NCBI RefSeq assembly: GCF_014836335.1
Contig: NZ_JACSRA010000018.1
Span: 1 to 64,000 of the forward strand
Direction of reading: 5' to 3'
Origin: Clostridium cibarium
GTDB taxonomy: Bacteria; Bacillota; Clostridia; Clostridiales; Clostridiaceae
DNA: 64,000 nt
Shown piece after piece: positions 9,199 through 17,846 of the stretch. The translations under genes and the position numbers were made by a program. The stretch's first letter is position 1. Every line of letters begins with the position of its first letter. The notes under the pieces were generated by a model. That model did no database searches, was not told the origin of the DNA, and saw only the letters and a list, made by a program, of their open reading frames with translations.

Positions 9199-10326
9199 CT
9201 ATCTTTCAAGTTGTTCTAATCTTTTTTCAAATTCCTTATTTTTTTCAATTAACTTATTTATTAATTTTTGTTGCTCTTGCATTCCTTTAGTAATATAAGG
9301 AATCATATTGTTAGCGAGAATTTGTAAGTTTTCATCTCCATTCTCTTGTTCTACCTTCATAATCCAGCTATCTTCAATTTCTTGGAGTTGTTGAGCTATT
9401 ACTCCTAACTTTACATGAGCTTTCGGTTCATCTTTCCAATCGAATTTATAATATTTTATTTTCATTATTTTATCTAAAGCTATTTCTTCAGAATTCTCTA
9501 TATTGGTCTTTAATTTTTTATCCGACGACCACCAGTCTATCCCAAAACTTCCATTATCCGTACCAACATGTAAGTAGGTTTTTCCATCGCTATTCCCATA
9601 TCCCAGATAATTAACGCCACCACCTTGTACTATATAGTTACTTTTATCCTCCGAAAATGTCTTAAAACTTCCATCATCCATTAAACTAATAGCAGTTTTA
9701 CATTTTCTGTTTTGCATTGTAAAACTATCCTCATTTTTTAATATTTGCCCTAATGCACTATTACCACCTTGGTCCACATATTTCATTGTTACAGTTCCAT
9801 TTGAATGTATATTTGTTGCTTCTAAATCTCCATTAATATATTGATATCCAGTTGTCCCAATCGCACCTATATTACTTGGTGTAACTACCTGCCATGTATT
9901 ATCATTTCTTAGAAACGTTTTTCCACTTGCACTTTGTATAGCCGGTACATGATTACCATGTGATGCATTTGCTTTATTATTCCAAACAGTTTTTTCAGCG
10001 TCTGATGCAAATCTATGACTAGTATCTTGAACAATCATTGCTGCACTATGACTGCTTGGATGTAGATATAAATTTGCTCCCTCTTGAATTCCATCTAACT
10101 TCTTTTTGTCTGCTGTACTCATTAATCCATTTGCTATTTGTGTCACAACAACATTATCTGCTTTACCATTCCATACAGCTTTCTCTGAATCAGTTGAAAA
10201 TCTATGAGATGTGTCCTCTTCAACTAAGCTACCCAAAGTTTTGAAATATATCTCATCAAATATTTCATTACCATTTTGATCTTTCACACCTGTATCATAT
10301 TTATATATTCCTTTTTTTATTGCCAT
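9199..10326 (-). CDS. Tail fibre with S74 intramolecular chaperone
   Basis: This 375-residue protein has an N-terminal part with two repeated units (VEEDTSHRFSTDSEKAVWNGKA and VQDTSHRFASDAEKTVWNNKA), a beta-rich middle, and a C-terminal Peptidase_S74 domain. That domain starts at about residue 268 (SSDKKLKTNIENSEEIALDK) and ends in a coiled coil. S74 domains trimerise the fibre and then usually cut themselves off. It is probably the receptor-binding fibre. The ATG at 10326 sits behind AAAGG; a GTG three codons earlier is less likely. Confidence 0.85.
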   Translation of the reverse strand: MAIKKGIYKYDTGVKDQNGNEIFDEIYFKTLGSLVEEDTSHRFSTDSEKAVWNGKADNVVVTQIANGLMSTADKKKLDGIQEGANLYLHPSSHSAAMIVQDTSHRFASDAEKTVWNNKANASHGNHVPAIQSASGKTFLRNDNTWQVVTPSNIGAIGTTGYQYINGDLEATNIHSNGTVTMKYVDQGGNSALGQILKNEDSFTMQNRKCKTAISLMDDGSFKTFSEDKSNYIVQGGGVNYLGYGNSDGKTYLHVGTDNGSFGIDWWSSDKKLKTNIENSEEIALDKIMKIKYYKFDWKDEPKAHVKLGVIAQQLQEIEDSWIMKVEQENGDENLQILANNMIPYITKGMQEQQKLINKLIEKNKEFEKRLEQLER

Positions 10327-10341
10327 AATTATCACCTTTCT

Positions 10342-11697
10342 TTACATTACTTGTATCCATATATCTCCTCTAGCCGACCCCTGTGGCTGAGATGATTGTA
10401 TTACTACCTGTGTACCGCTTTTCCCTGATATTCCTTGTGGTCCCGTTTCTCCTTTGGGTCCTTGCGGTCCAGTCTCCCCTTTCGGCCCTTGTAGCCCCAT
10501 CTCTCCTTTAGGTCCTTGTGGTCCCGTTTCTCCTTTTTCTCCAACTTTTGTTACAGATTCAGTATTACTTTTACTTTCTAAACCTTGTTTACTATCCTTC
10601 TTAACAACCTCCAAAACAGTTGGTTGTAACGTTCCAAATGTAGGTTCTATTTTTATTGTATTTGATTCATATACCTCTTTAACTTCACTAACTCTATTAT
10701 CAAAATTAAATCCATATCTCTTACTTATAGTAGTTACCTTATCTCCTAAATCCCATGTATCTTTGTATCCTTCTGGATTCACTTCACACTCATATGTTTT
10801 TAGTTCCTGTTTCTTTTCCTTTAACTTTTCTTTTCCTAAAGCATCAAGTTGATCTTTGAATCCAGAATTACCACCATCAATAAGTATTTCTCTTCTGTCT
10901 AAACCTTTAACTATGCCAATGTCATCATCATATACTACATCGATATCCTTTTCTTCTGCCGATTTAGATTTTGCAACATATGCGCAATTTTTAAACCCTA
11001 TTTTATTTTCAATATAATTTTGTTTTTTTACATTATCATATTCAACAGAAAAAATTGCAGGAGAATTTCCCCTCTGAGACACTGTTAAATCCCTACCTTC
11101 TAATATCCTAAATACAAATTTTTTATTTAAATAATCCAGATCTATTGTGATACCTAACCCTCTAGTCTTAGAAAGCTTTGTCAATTCATCACAAAGATTT
11201 GCATACTTAGTTTCAAAAGTTTTAATGATATTTCCAGCCTCTTCATGTCCGTTATAATCTAAATTTTGCAAAGTTAAGTTTCCAATAATACGCTCATTAT
11301 TACCATTTGATGATTCTATAGCATTTCTCTTTATTAAAGAAGCCATAATTTTTTCAACAGACATATCATTAAAACTATGAACATCACAATTTTCTGGAGG
11401 AACTGTGACTCTAAAGGTGAGCATGTATAATAAGCTATACCCCTTAACCTTTATATCATCACTATCTTCTTCGTTTATCTCGATGTATTCTATTATTCCA
11501 ACCTTATTCTCATCATTATTTATCATTATAATATTTCCTATTTTTATTAGGTCTTTATCTATGTTAGTAAGGTGAAATTCAAATTCTCCATAAGTATCCC
11601 ATTTTCTTATAAAGAAAAGAGAAGTGAAATCATCCACTTCTCCTAGGAAATTAATATTTTTATCGAATATTCTTATACTGCTGATATGTCTATCCAT
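10342..11697 (-). CDS. Phage tail protein (Gp37/prophage endopeptidase-like) with collagen-like tail
   Basis: At 451 residues this resembles siphovirus Gp37-like tail-tip proteins, with a beta-rich N-terminal tail-hub domain (SSIRIFDKNINFLGEVDDFTS). Near the C-terminus, about residues 390-430, are four or more GPQGPKGE/GLQGPKGE collagen-type triplets that would form a triple-helical stalk before the final 20 residues. Its start overlaps the upstream gene by 25 bases. It probably links the distal tail protein to the fibre. Confidence 0.78.
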   Translation of the reverse strand: MDRHISSIRIFDKNINFLGEVDDFTSLFFIRKWDTYGEFEFHLTNIDKDLIKIGNIIMINNDENKVGIIEYIEINEEDSDDIKVKGYSLLYMLTFRVTVPPENCDVHSFNDMSVEKIMASLIKRNAIESSNGNNERIIGNLTLQNLDYNGHEEAGNIIKTFETKYANLCDELTKLSKTRGLGITIDLDYLNKKFVFRILEGRDLTVSQRGNSPAIFSVEYDNVKKQNYIENKIGFKNCAYVAKSKSAEEKDIDVVYDDDIGIVKGLDRREILIDGGNSGFKDQLDALGKEKLKEKKQELKTYECEVNPEGYKDTWDLGDKVTTISKRYGFNFDNRVSEVKEVYESNTIKIEPTFGTLQPTVLEVVKKDSKQGLESKSNTESVTKVGEKGETGPQGPKGEMGLQGPKGETGPQGPKGETGPQGISGKSGTQVVIQSSQPQGSARGDIWIQVM

Positions 11698-12314
11698 ATA
11701 GATCCACTCACGCTTTCTTTTGGCTTATCGCTTTGTATATAAATCTCTCTACCTTTATTTTGTTCTTCGCTAAGCCACTTATTAAAAGCTTCATCTATTT
11801 TTGCTATCATATTTTCATAAGCTGATACATTTTTAGGTCTAATTCCTCCACAAAGGCCATCATAAGCTCTTTCATCTTCAACTATAATGCTTCCATCCGC
11901 ACTAATAATTACTTTTGCTAGAGATAATTCATAGATATTATCACTTCTTGTTAGATCAGGTTCTTTAACATTGGTTCCAGATTTTAATTCAACACTCATA
12001 GAACTACTTCCTACTGTTGAATTTAATCTAACTACAACTCTATCTATTCTCTTTCCTTCTGTTGGCTTAGCTATATCTAATACTTTCTCTTCCTTATTGT
12101 ATAAATAATAACCTTTAACAATAGCAAATCCCGGTGCAACTTTTAATCGTAATCCGTCATTTGTCACCTTTAAAGTCATTTGATCTTTTTCATATGAAGC
12201 CAACTTATCTTTATCTTTAAAACTTACTCCATTTTCATAGATATTTTCAAAATATCTACTAAATTCTTCTTGGCCATATTTGTAATTTCCATTAAAAAAA
12301 CCACTATACTCCAA
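11673..12314 (-). CDS. Phage baseplate/tail structural protein
   Basis: A 213-residue protein beginning MEYSGFFNGNYKYGQEEFSRYFENIYENGV, a pattern common to baseplate proteins encoded between the distal tail protein and the Gp37-like protein in Firmicutes siphophages. The C-terminus ends IYIQSDKPKESVSGSIWIDI, resembling the terminal segment of its neighbour (IQSSQPQGSARGDIWIQV). That suggests a shared adaptor element at the end of both proteins. No enzymatic motif is visible. Confidence 0.7.
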   Translation of the reverse strand: MEYSGFFNGNYKYGQEEFSRYFENIYENGVSFKDKDKLASYEKDQMTLKVTNDGLRLKVAPGFAIVKGYYLYNKEEKVLDIAKPTEGKRIDRVVVRLNSTVGSSSMSVELKSGTNVKEPDLTRSDNIYELSLAKVIISADGSIIVEDERAYDGLCGGIRPKNVSAYENMIAKIDEAFNKWLSEEQNKGREIYIQSDKPKESVSGSIWIDISAV

Positions 12315-12325
12315 GATATCACCTC

Positions 12326-13207
12326 CTAAACTCCTAAGTATTTGTTTGTAAATTTTATAGAAACATTTTGCTCAGTTAATGTTTCATCTGTATTACTATA
12401 TTGAATTATATTTTTACCTGGTATTAAATTAAAAAAAGTAGATTTTAAGTCAATATAGTTAAATGCATTTATAGGTTCTCCCCTACCAAGTATCTTTACC
12501 TTCTTATTTCCATATGCTGTGCTAATATATAGAATTTCATTTTCATTTATCTTTTGATTTACTGTAATAAGCTCTCCTGTAGTTGCATTTTTTACTGTTG
12601 GATTCACTGCTGGTCCCTTAAATTCAATTTCTAATGGAGTTTCAACATGTCCACCTACAATTACTTCTTCTGAAATAACTCCACCATTATTAGCATTTCT
12701 TGTTTTAAATGATAATGGCAGTGAAAACTCAAAGCTTAATCCACCTGTCCATACTGCTATGACTTTTTCAGTAACATTAATGTCCTTAAAATATGGATCT
12801 GGACAAATTAACGTAACTGAAAAACTTAATGGATCATATATATTAGCTTGTTTTATTTTAAAACTTTCAACTTCATAATCAATCTTACGTTCACCATTAC
12901 CACAACTTACAATTAAAGTTCCTGTCTTCTTAGGATTAAAAAATGAAATTAATTCTTCCCTCTCTAATGATAAATCCCCATTGCCAGTATACTCTGCTGA
13001 AAATACTATACTACGAGATGATATTCTCTTACTTTCTACAAGACCTCCATCAAACTGTGAATTATTTGTGATATTCACATCATATTCTGAGCTTTCAAGA
13101 CCTTCAACTTCAAGAAGTTTATATTCAGAATTACTACTTATTTCCAAAAGCTTTTTATTATTTATTTCGCCGCATTCTAATTTTATATTCAAACTATATT
13201 TATCCAA
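12326..13207 (-). CDS. Distal tail protein (Dit-like)
   Basis: The protein has 293 residues, beta-rich throughout, and directly follows the tape measure gene with an 8-base overlap. That is the usual place of Dit. The segment SRSIVFSAEYTGNGDLSLERE followed by FFNPKKTGTLIV is typical of phage tail family proteins that form the hub between tube and tip. The assignment rests mostly on position and general pattern. Confidence 0.75.
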   Translation of the reverse strand: MDKYSLNIKLECGEINNKKLLEISSNSEYKLLEVEGLESSEYDVNITNNSQFDGGLVESKRISSRSIVFSAEYTGNGDLSLEREELISFFNPKKTGTLIVSCGNGERKIDYEVESFKIKQANIYDPLSFSVTLICPDPYFKDINVTEKVIAVWTGGLSFEFSLPLSFKTRNANNGGVISEEVIVGGHVETPLEIEFKGPAVNPTVKNATTGELITVNQKINENEILYISTAYGNKKVKILGRGEPINAFNYIDLKSTFFNLIPGKNIIQYSNTDETLTEQNVSIKFTNKYLGV

Positions 13208-15269
13208 AAGCTAATTCCCTCCCTGCTCTTTTTATTGCTCTAGCAGTTTCACTTGGAGATTTAACCGGTTGATTTATAGTAATATTTTGAGTTACACCAT
13301 TTTCATTATTATTAATAATATTCGATCTACTGCTTAAATTTTCACCAAAGCCAACTACGCTACTGGATGTTTTGGCTGTTTCATAGTCAACAGTAGCTCT
13401 CATTTTACTTGTAAGTCCTAATAAGTCCCCAAGTACAGCTTTTTCAAGATTTGGCTCTTCAAGTTCTATTCCAATTCCAATACCTTTTACAATATTCTTA
13501 CCAATTAAATCTCTCATAAGTCTTGATGGAGAATGAATCCCTAGCACATCCTTAATTCCATCTACAAAACCACCAAAGAAATCACTAACCTTATCTTTAA
13601 GCCAAGAAGCCATTCCTGTAATACCATCCCATATTCCTCTAACTATATTTTCACCAATTGAAAGCATCTTGTCTGGTAAACTAGAAATTGTATCTATAAT
13701 TGAGTTAATAAGTCCTGATGCTGCATCCACACCTTTTTGTACCATATCATCTTTCCACTGAATCAAACTACTAACTACATTGCAAAGCCATTGCCATATA
13801 GACCCTGGTAATCCTGCAAACCAGTTTATTACTGCACTTACCATATTGGAAACTGCTTGCACTGCACTATTGTAAACATTAGCTCCCCATTGGACTACAT
13901 TATTAAAAGCATTAACTAGCCAATTCCATATATCTCCTGGTAGTTTACTAAACCAGCCTATGATTCCCCCTATTATTGAAGCTAAATCAACAGTAATCCA
14001 GTTCCATATATTCGTTCCTAAGGTAACTATATTATTCCAAACCCTAAGAAGCCACTGCCATATACTATCCGGAAGTGTCGCAAACCAATCTATAACTCCC
14101 TGTATTATAGATGGTAATGTTCCAGTAATCCATTCCCAACAAGCCTCACCAAACTCTATAATTTTTCCAACTATAAATCCTAAAGCATATCCAACTTGTT
14201 CTGGTAATTGTCCTAACCATTCAACTAAAGATGCTAGCCATTCTGGCAATGTTTCTGTAAAGAAATCTACTACTGCTTGCCATCCATCTATAAATGCTTG
14301 CTGTATGGTGATCCATAATTCTCCTAGCCATTCTGGTATTCCTAAGAAAAATTCACATAATTCTTCCCAGGCTGATGGTATTGTTTCTGTGAAGAATTCT
14401 ACTATTGCTTGCCATCCATCTATAAATACTTGCTGTATACCTGCCCAAATTTCTGCAAACCAATCTCCTATTCCTGAAAAAAGATCACATACTGTTTGCC
14501 ATGCATCCGGGATTGTTTCTGTGAAGAATTCCACTAGTACATCCCATACAGCACAAAATGCTTCTTTTATTGCCTCCCATGCACTTATTACTGCATCTCT
14601 AAAGCCTTCATTAGTATTCCATAAATTGATGAATAGAGCTGCGAGACCTGCTACAACTGTAACTACGATACCTATTGGATTTGATAGAGCTGCAAAAGTT
14701 TCAGTTATTTTTCCTATTTCTTTTACTGCTTTCAAGCCCATTAAAGCACCTGTTATCATAATAATAGCATTTTCAACAATTCCACTATTATCAATAACCC
14801 ATTTCAATAAATCTATTATTTTAGGCAGCCATTCTTTTATAATATCCCCCAAAACATCTATTACCTTCCCAATAGAATCTGCAATGCCATCTAAATCATC
14901 AGATATTGTTCCACTATTAATTGCATCCGATATTTGATTAAGAGAATTCAATGCTATATCCAGAATTTTTTCTACAGGTCCCTTAAACTTCTCAAGCAGT
15001 TTAGATGATATATCTTCATAAGCTTTTTTTACTTCCTCAGCCTTTTTTGTTGTATCAGATCCCATCTTACTTGCTAAATCACCTATAATACTTATTGCTC
15101 CACTAACTGACTTCTTTATATTTTCGCAAGAACTTTTTGCAGCCTCTTCTAACTTTTTAAGAAAACCTACTTCCTTCTCCCCTTCAGCGGATTTATCTTT
15201 TGTATCAGCATTAACCTCTGTAGTTTCAGTTTCCTTACTTTTCTTATTACTCTTTTTCTTATTCGACAT
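13200..15269 (-). CDS. Tail tape measure protein
   Basis: This is the longest gene of the tail block at 689 residues. It has a charged N-terminus, a hydrophobic stretch at about residues 165-235, and a Trp-rich region at about 240-540 built from repeated amphipathic units such as FTETIPSAWEELCEFF and FTETLPEWLASLVEWL. GIHSPSRLMRDLIGKNIVKG, a common tape measure C-terminal motif, follows. With the usual 0.15 nm per residue the tail would be about 100 nm. The ATG at 15269 is preferred over a GTG three codons upstream. Confidence 0.88.
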   Translation of the reverse strand: MSNKKKSNKKSKETETTEVNADTKDKSAEGEKEVGFLKKLEEAAKSSCENIKKSVSGAISIIGDLASKMGSDTTKKAEEVKKAYEDISSKLLEKFKGPVEKILDIALNSLNQISDAINSGTISDDLDGIADSIGKVIDVLGDIIKEWLPKIIDLLKWVIDNSGIVENAIIMITGALMGLKAVKEIGKITETFAALSNPIGIVVTVVAGLAALFINLWNTNEGFRDAVISAWEAIKEAFCAVWDVLVEFFTETIPDAWQTVCDLFSGIGDWFAEIWAGIQQVFIDGWQAIVEFFTETIPSAWEELCEFFLGIPEWLGELWITIQQAFIDGWQAVVDFFTETLPEWLASLVEWLGQLPEQVGYALGFIVGKIIEFGEACWEWITGTLPSIIQGVIDWFATLPDSIWQWLLRVWNNIVTLGTNIWNWITVDLASIIGGIIGWFSKLPGDIWNWLVNAFNNVVQWGANVYNSAVQAVSNMVSAVINWFAGLPGSIWQWLCNVVSSLIQWKDDMVQKGVDAASGLINSIIDTISSLPDKMLSIGENIVRGIWDGITGMASWLKDKVSDFFGGFVDGIKDVLGIHSPSRLMRDLIGKNIVKGIGIGIELEEPNLEKAVLGDLLGLTSKMRATVDYETAKTSSSVVGFGENLSSRSNIINNNENGVTQNITINQPVKSPSETARAIKRAGRELAFG

Positions 15270-15353
15270 GTATTTCACCTGCCTTTCTTTAAAAAAATTA
15301 GCAATTAAGAGAGTTTATATTTAAATAAACTTCTTAATTGCTATCTTTTCATA

Positions 15354-15947
15354 TTATAAAATCTTAGTTAAGTCTCCATCTCCTAATAAAGCTTTTTCTA
15401 TATCATTTATTTTCTCTTGCTCTGATTTAGATTTTGGTATTTCATGGAGCCTTTTCATACTCCTATAAAAATCTTTTTGCTCCTTTGACATATTATTTGA
15501 AATAGTCATAGCTCTATATCCCATAATTTTCACTATTTCATTATCTTCCTTTAAAGATTTAAACATAGCTTTAAACTTCCACCAATGCAGGTTTTGAGTA
15601 TCTTGTAAGTCAAATCCATATTGATCTAGAAATGCTGAATATATATACTCATCATCATATTCAAAAGAATAAATTTGCTCGCTCTTGCCATTATTATCTC
15701 TTTTACCATTTTGAATACTTTTTCCACATCTGTAAAACCATAATGCTTTTTCTATAGCTTGTTCAATATTCTCGGGAATAACAGGATAATATAAATCAAT
15801 AGTTCTTATCAGTTTATCACTTTCATCTATTTCATTATCTTGCATCATCATTTCAAATAACATAGAGGTACGAAAATCCGAGTTAATTTTATAATTAACC
15901 CCATCTATAGTTACTTCTTCAGGTAGCAAATCAATTAAAATATTCAT
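15354..15947 (-). CDS. Bacteriophage Gp15 family protein
   Basis: This 197-residue protein matches the Gp15 family of Firmicutes phages, which is encoded just before the tape measure gene. Characteristic parts are VNYKINSDFRTSMLFEMMM near residue 18 and LHWWKFKAMFKSL near residue 118. It probably acts as the second tail assembly chaperone. It overlaps the preceding gene by one base. Confidence 0.83.
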   Translation of the reverse strand: MNILIDLLPEEVTIDGVNYKINSDFRTSMLFEMMMQDNEIDESDKLIRTIDLYYPVIPENIEQAIEKALWFYRCGKSIQNGKRDNNGKSEQIYSFEYDDEYIYSAFLDQYGFDLQDTQNLHWWKFKAMFKSLKEDNEIVKIMGYRAMTISNNMSKEQKDFYRSMKRLHEIPKSKSEQEKINDIEKALLGDGDLTKIL

Positions 15948-16291
15948 TATTTTTTACTTCTACGTTTAGCTCTATTAGGTGAATACTTTGAAGTTAACTT
16001 TTCCAATTCATCTTGCTTAGAATTAATTTGTTCAACTAATTCTTCAAATGCTTTAAGACAAGTTATGATATTTATTTTATCTCCAAATATCTTTTTATCT
16101 GTACCTTCACCAAATAATTCATTAAAACACTTAAAAATAACTTCACATTCTTTTCTAACTATTTCTGAACCTTTTAACTCCTTATATTCTTGTGTACTTT
16201 TAACCACTTTGTCCATAGCTTTTTCATATCTTTCCATTGTATTTGCATCAAATATATCTAATTCCTCAAGTTCAACTCCATTAATAACCAT
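15947..16291 (-). CDS. Tail assembly chaperone-like protein
   Basis: A 114-residue, Glu/Lys-rich protein beginning MVINGVELEELDIFDANTMERYE. It lies between the major tail protein and the Gp15 protein, where tail assembly chaperones are found. I place the start at the second ATG because AGGAGAG is too close to the first. Confidence 0.68.
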   Translation of the reverse strand: MVINGVELEELDIFDANTMERYEKAMDKVVKSTQEYKELKGSEIVRKECEVIFKCFNELFGEGTDKKIFGDKINIITCLKAFEELVEQINSKQDELEKLTSKYSPNRAKRRSKK

Positions 16292-16322
16292 AATCATCTC
16301 TCCTATTTTTTTAAATTTAAAA

Positions 16323-16802
16323 TTAAGCTTCGGTAAATGCCTTAGTCACTGTGTTAAATTCACCTTCTACAATTTTACCAATTGCATAAAGATTACCACT
16401 TACAACTACAGTTTCTCCACCTGCTCCTGCAAAACTTGCTACTTCACATGTAACTTTAAACTTTCTTGCTTTAAATGTATTTTCTTTACCTACTACAGGA
16501 TTAAATAGTTCTACTCTAATATAATCAAACTGTGCATCTGCTCCAGTTAATTGATTTCTACCAACTTCATATAAAGCCATTATTGCTTTTTCAGATTTAA
16601 TTAAATCTGAAGTATAAGCAAACTGAGTTTGATATCCTTTTATTACACTTGTGCTTGACTTATCATTAACATAAGTCTTTGTATCAACTTGAGCTGTTGG
16701 GTTTTCATCTAATGTGCTAAACCCTGCACCCATAAGTTCATAAGTTCCTCCTACCATTAAATAATCTGCTAATTGATGTCTTTGAATTGTTTCATTTGCC
16801 AT
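16323..16802 (-). CDS. Major tail (tube) protein
   Basis: This 159-residue protein starts with MANETIQRHQLADYLMVGGTYELMG. It has the DTKTYVNDKSSTSVIKGYQTQFAY segment typical of tail tube proteins of A118-like Firmicutes siphophages. It lies one gene after the tail terminator and before the chaperones, the normal order. Confidence 0.85.
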   Translation of the reverse strand: MANETIQRHQLADYLMVGGTYELMGAGFSTLDENPTAQVDTKTYVNDKSSTSVIKGYQTQFAYTSDLIKSEKAIMALYEVGRNQLTGADAQFDYIRVELFNPVVGKENTFKARKFKVTCEVASFAGAGGETVVVSGNLYAIGKIVEGEFNTVTKAFTEA

Positions 16803-16804
16803 AA

Positions 16805-17233
16805 TTATCTTCCTCCATCATAATAAGTTAATCTAAATTTAATTTGATATTGTTCTTTTAAATTCTCTTTTTTCAAAGCTTCAGCTGTTAAGCTTGCTTC
16901 TATATTTTGTATTTGTCTATTACTATCTAGTTCTAGTAAATTTTTATTATTTACTATCTTACGAAGCCAAGAAATAAGATGCTTGTCAAACTCACTTTCA
17001 ATTAAGTTCTTAATTACTTCTTTTTCATAAGCTTCTTTAGTTATAAACATAAATTCATATTGATTTATACTGTCTCCATTCACGTATTTCTTTAAAATAG
17101 GCTCAGTAGGTATTTCTTCTAATTCATATAAACAAGAAGTATTATCTTTATTCTCATTATTAATTCCCTTATTAAATTCTTGTAAATAGGGACAATCCTT
17201 TATCAATAATCTTAAACTTTCTATTATTGTCAC
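16805..17233 (-). CDS. Tail terminator / Minor_capsid_3-type protein
   Basis: This 142-residue protein is of the kind encoded just before the major tail gene in Listeria and Clostridium phages (IKKYVNGD-type core, here LKKYVNGDSINQYEFMFITKEAYEKE, ending YQIKFRLTYYDGG). It should cap the tail tube and join it to a head. The start is GTG with GGGGGTG eight bases before it. It is the first gene of the structural block: no head genes precede it. Confidence 0.77.
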   Translation of the reverse strand: MTIIESLRLLIKDCPYLQEFNKGINNENKDNTSCLYELEEIPTEPILKKYVNGDSINQYEFMFITKEAYEKEVIKNLIESEFDKHLISWLRKIVNNKNLLELDSNRQIQNIEASLTAEALKKENLKEQYQIKFRLTYYDGGR

Positions 17234-17301
17234 TTAGCTTTCACCCCCTTTTAGGGTTAAAATCTTTTATGAACTTTTATAAGGTACCTTTTTTCATATA
17301 A

Positions 17302-17331
17302 AAAGCACAAGCTTCATTTAGCTTGTGCTTT
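17302..17331 (-). terminator. Terminator between ArpU-like gene and tail operon
   Basis: AAAGCACAAGC and GCTTGTGCTTT form a strong stem, followed by TTTTTATATG on the minus strand. It separates the early transcript (repressor side) from the tail genes, so the tail genes need their own promoter or antitermination. Confidence 0.8.
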
Positions 17332-17413
17332 GTCATGGCTCTCTGTACAGTTTTTCACCATACATAAATTCTAACATGTATTTTCCCATTGGTATATAAA
17401 ATCGTATCATTTA

Positions 17414-17435
17414 TGTACATAAATTTGTACATAAA
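17414..17435. repeat. Tandem TGTACATAAA repeats, possible late-promoter activator site
   Basis: TGTACATAAA occurs at 17414 and again at 17426, exactly 12 bases apart. A partial copy (TACATAAATTC) lies near 17363. The position just after the ArpU-like gene and before the tail genes suits a binding site for the late activator. The role is inferred. Confidence 0.4.
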
Positions 17436-17461
17436 ATTGTCACTAATTATTTCTCAAAAAA

Positions 17462-17845
17462 TTATCTAAATACTATCATAAATTTCTCTAATGCTTTTTT
17501 CTTTAATCTATAATACCTATTTCTATCTATCATAAGTTCTGCTTGTACTTCTTCTCTTAATATATCATCTCTAAAATAGGCAGTCTCTATAATTCTCTTA
17601 CTACTAGAATCTAATCTTTCCATAACACAATCAATTACATTTACTACACCTTTCATATAATCTAAATCCAAAACAGAATTCTCAACTGTACTATTGAAAC
17701 TATTTATTCGACCTGATACTTCCCCCCATTTTGTAGCTCCTTTAAAGCCTGGATTTTCTAATGATATTAAATAGTAAGGATAATCTCTAAGTTTCATTTC
17801 TGCTTTTTTTCTTAATTCCTTATATTCTTCTTTATTTATATTCAT
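17462..17845 (-). CDS. ArpU/RinA-family phage late transcription regulator
   Basis: This 127-residue protein ends in a sigma-like helix-turn-helix (RIIETAYFRDDILREEVQAELMIDRNRYYRLKKKALEKF, about residues 85-123). The N-terminal helices resemble ArpU/DUF1492 regulators, which activate phage packaging and structural genes. In complete phages such genes lie directly before the terminase genes. Here a terminator and then tail genes follow. Confidence 0.8.
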   Translation of the reverse strand: MNINKEEYKELRKKAEMKLRDYPYYLISLENPGFKGATKWGEVSGRINSFNSTVENSVLDLDYMKGVVNVIDCVMERLDSSSKRIIETAYFRDDILREEVQAELMIDRNRYYRLKKKALEKFMIVFR

Positions 17846-17846
17846 T

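Noticed and set aside
10454..10852. Plus-strand frame with GPCGPVSPFGP repeats
   Set aside because: It is the antisense of the collagen-like GPQGPKGE repeats in the tail protein.
13960..14937. Long plus-strand open frame of 325 codons opposite the tape measure gene
   Set aside because: It is the complement of the Trp-rich repeats of the tape measure gene, with no ribosome site and an implausible His/Ser/Pro-rich composition.
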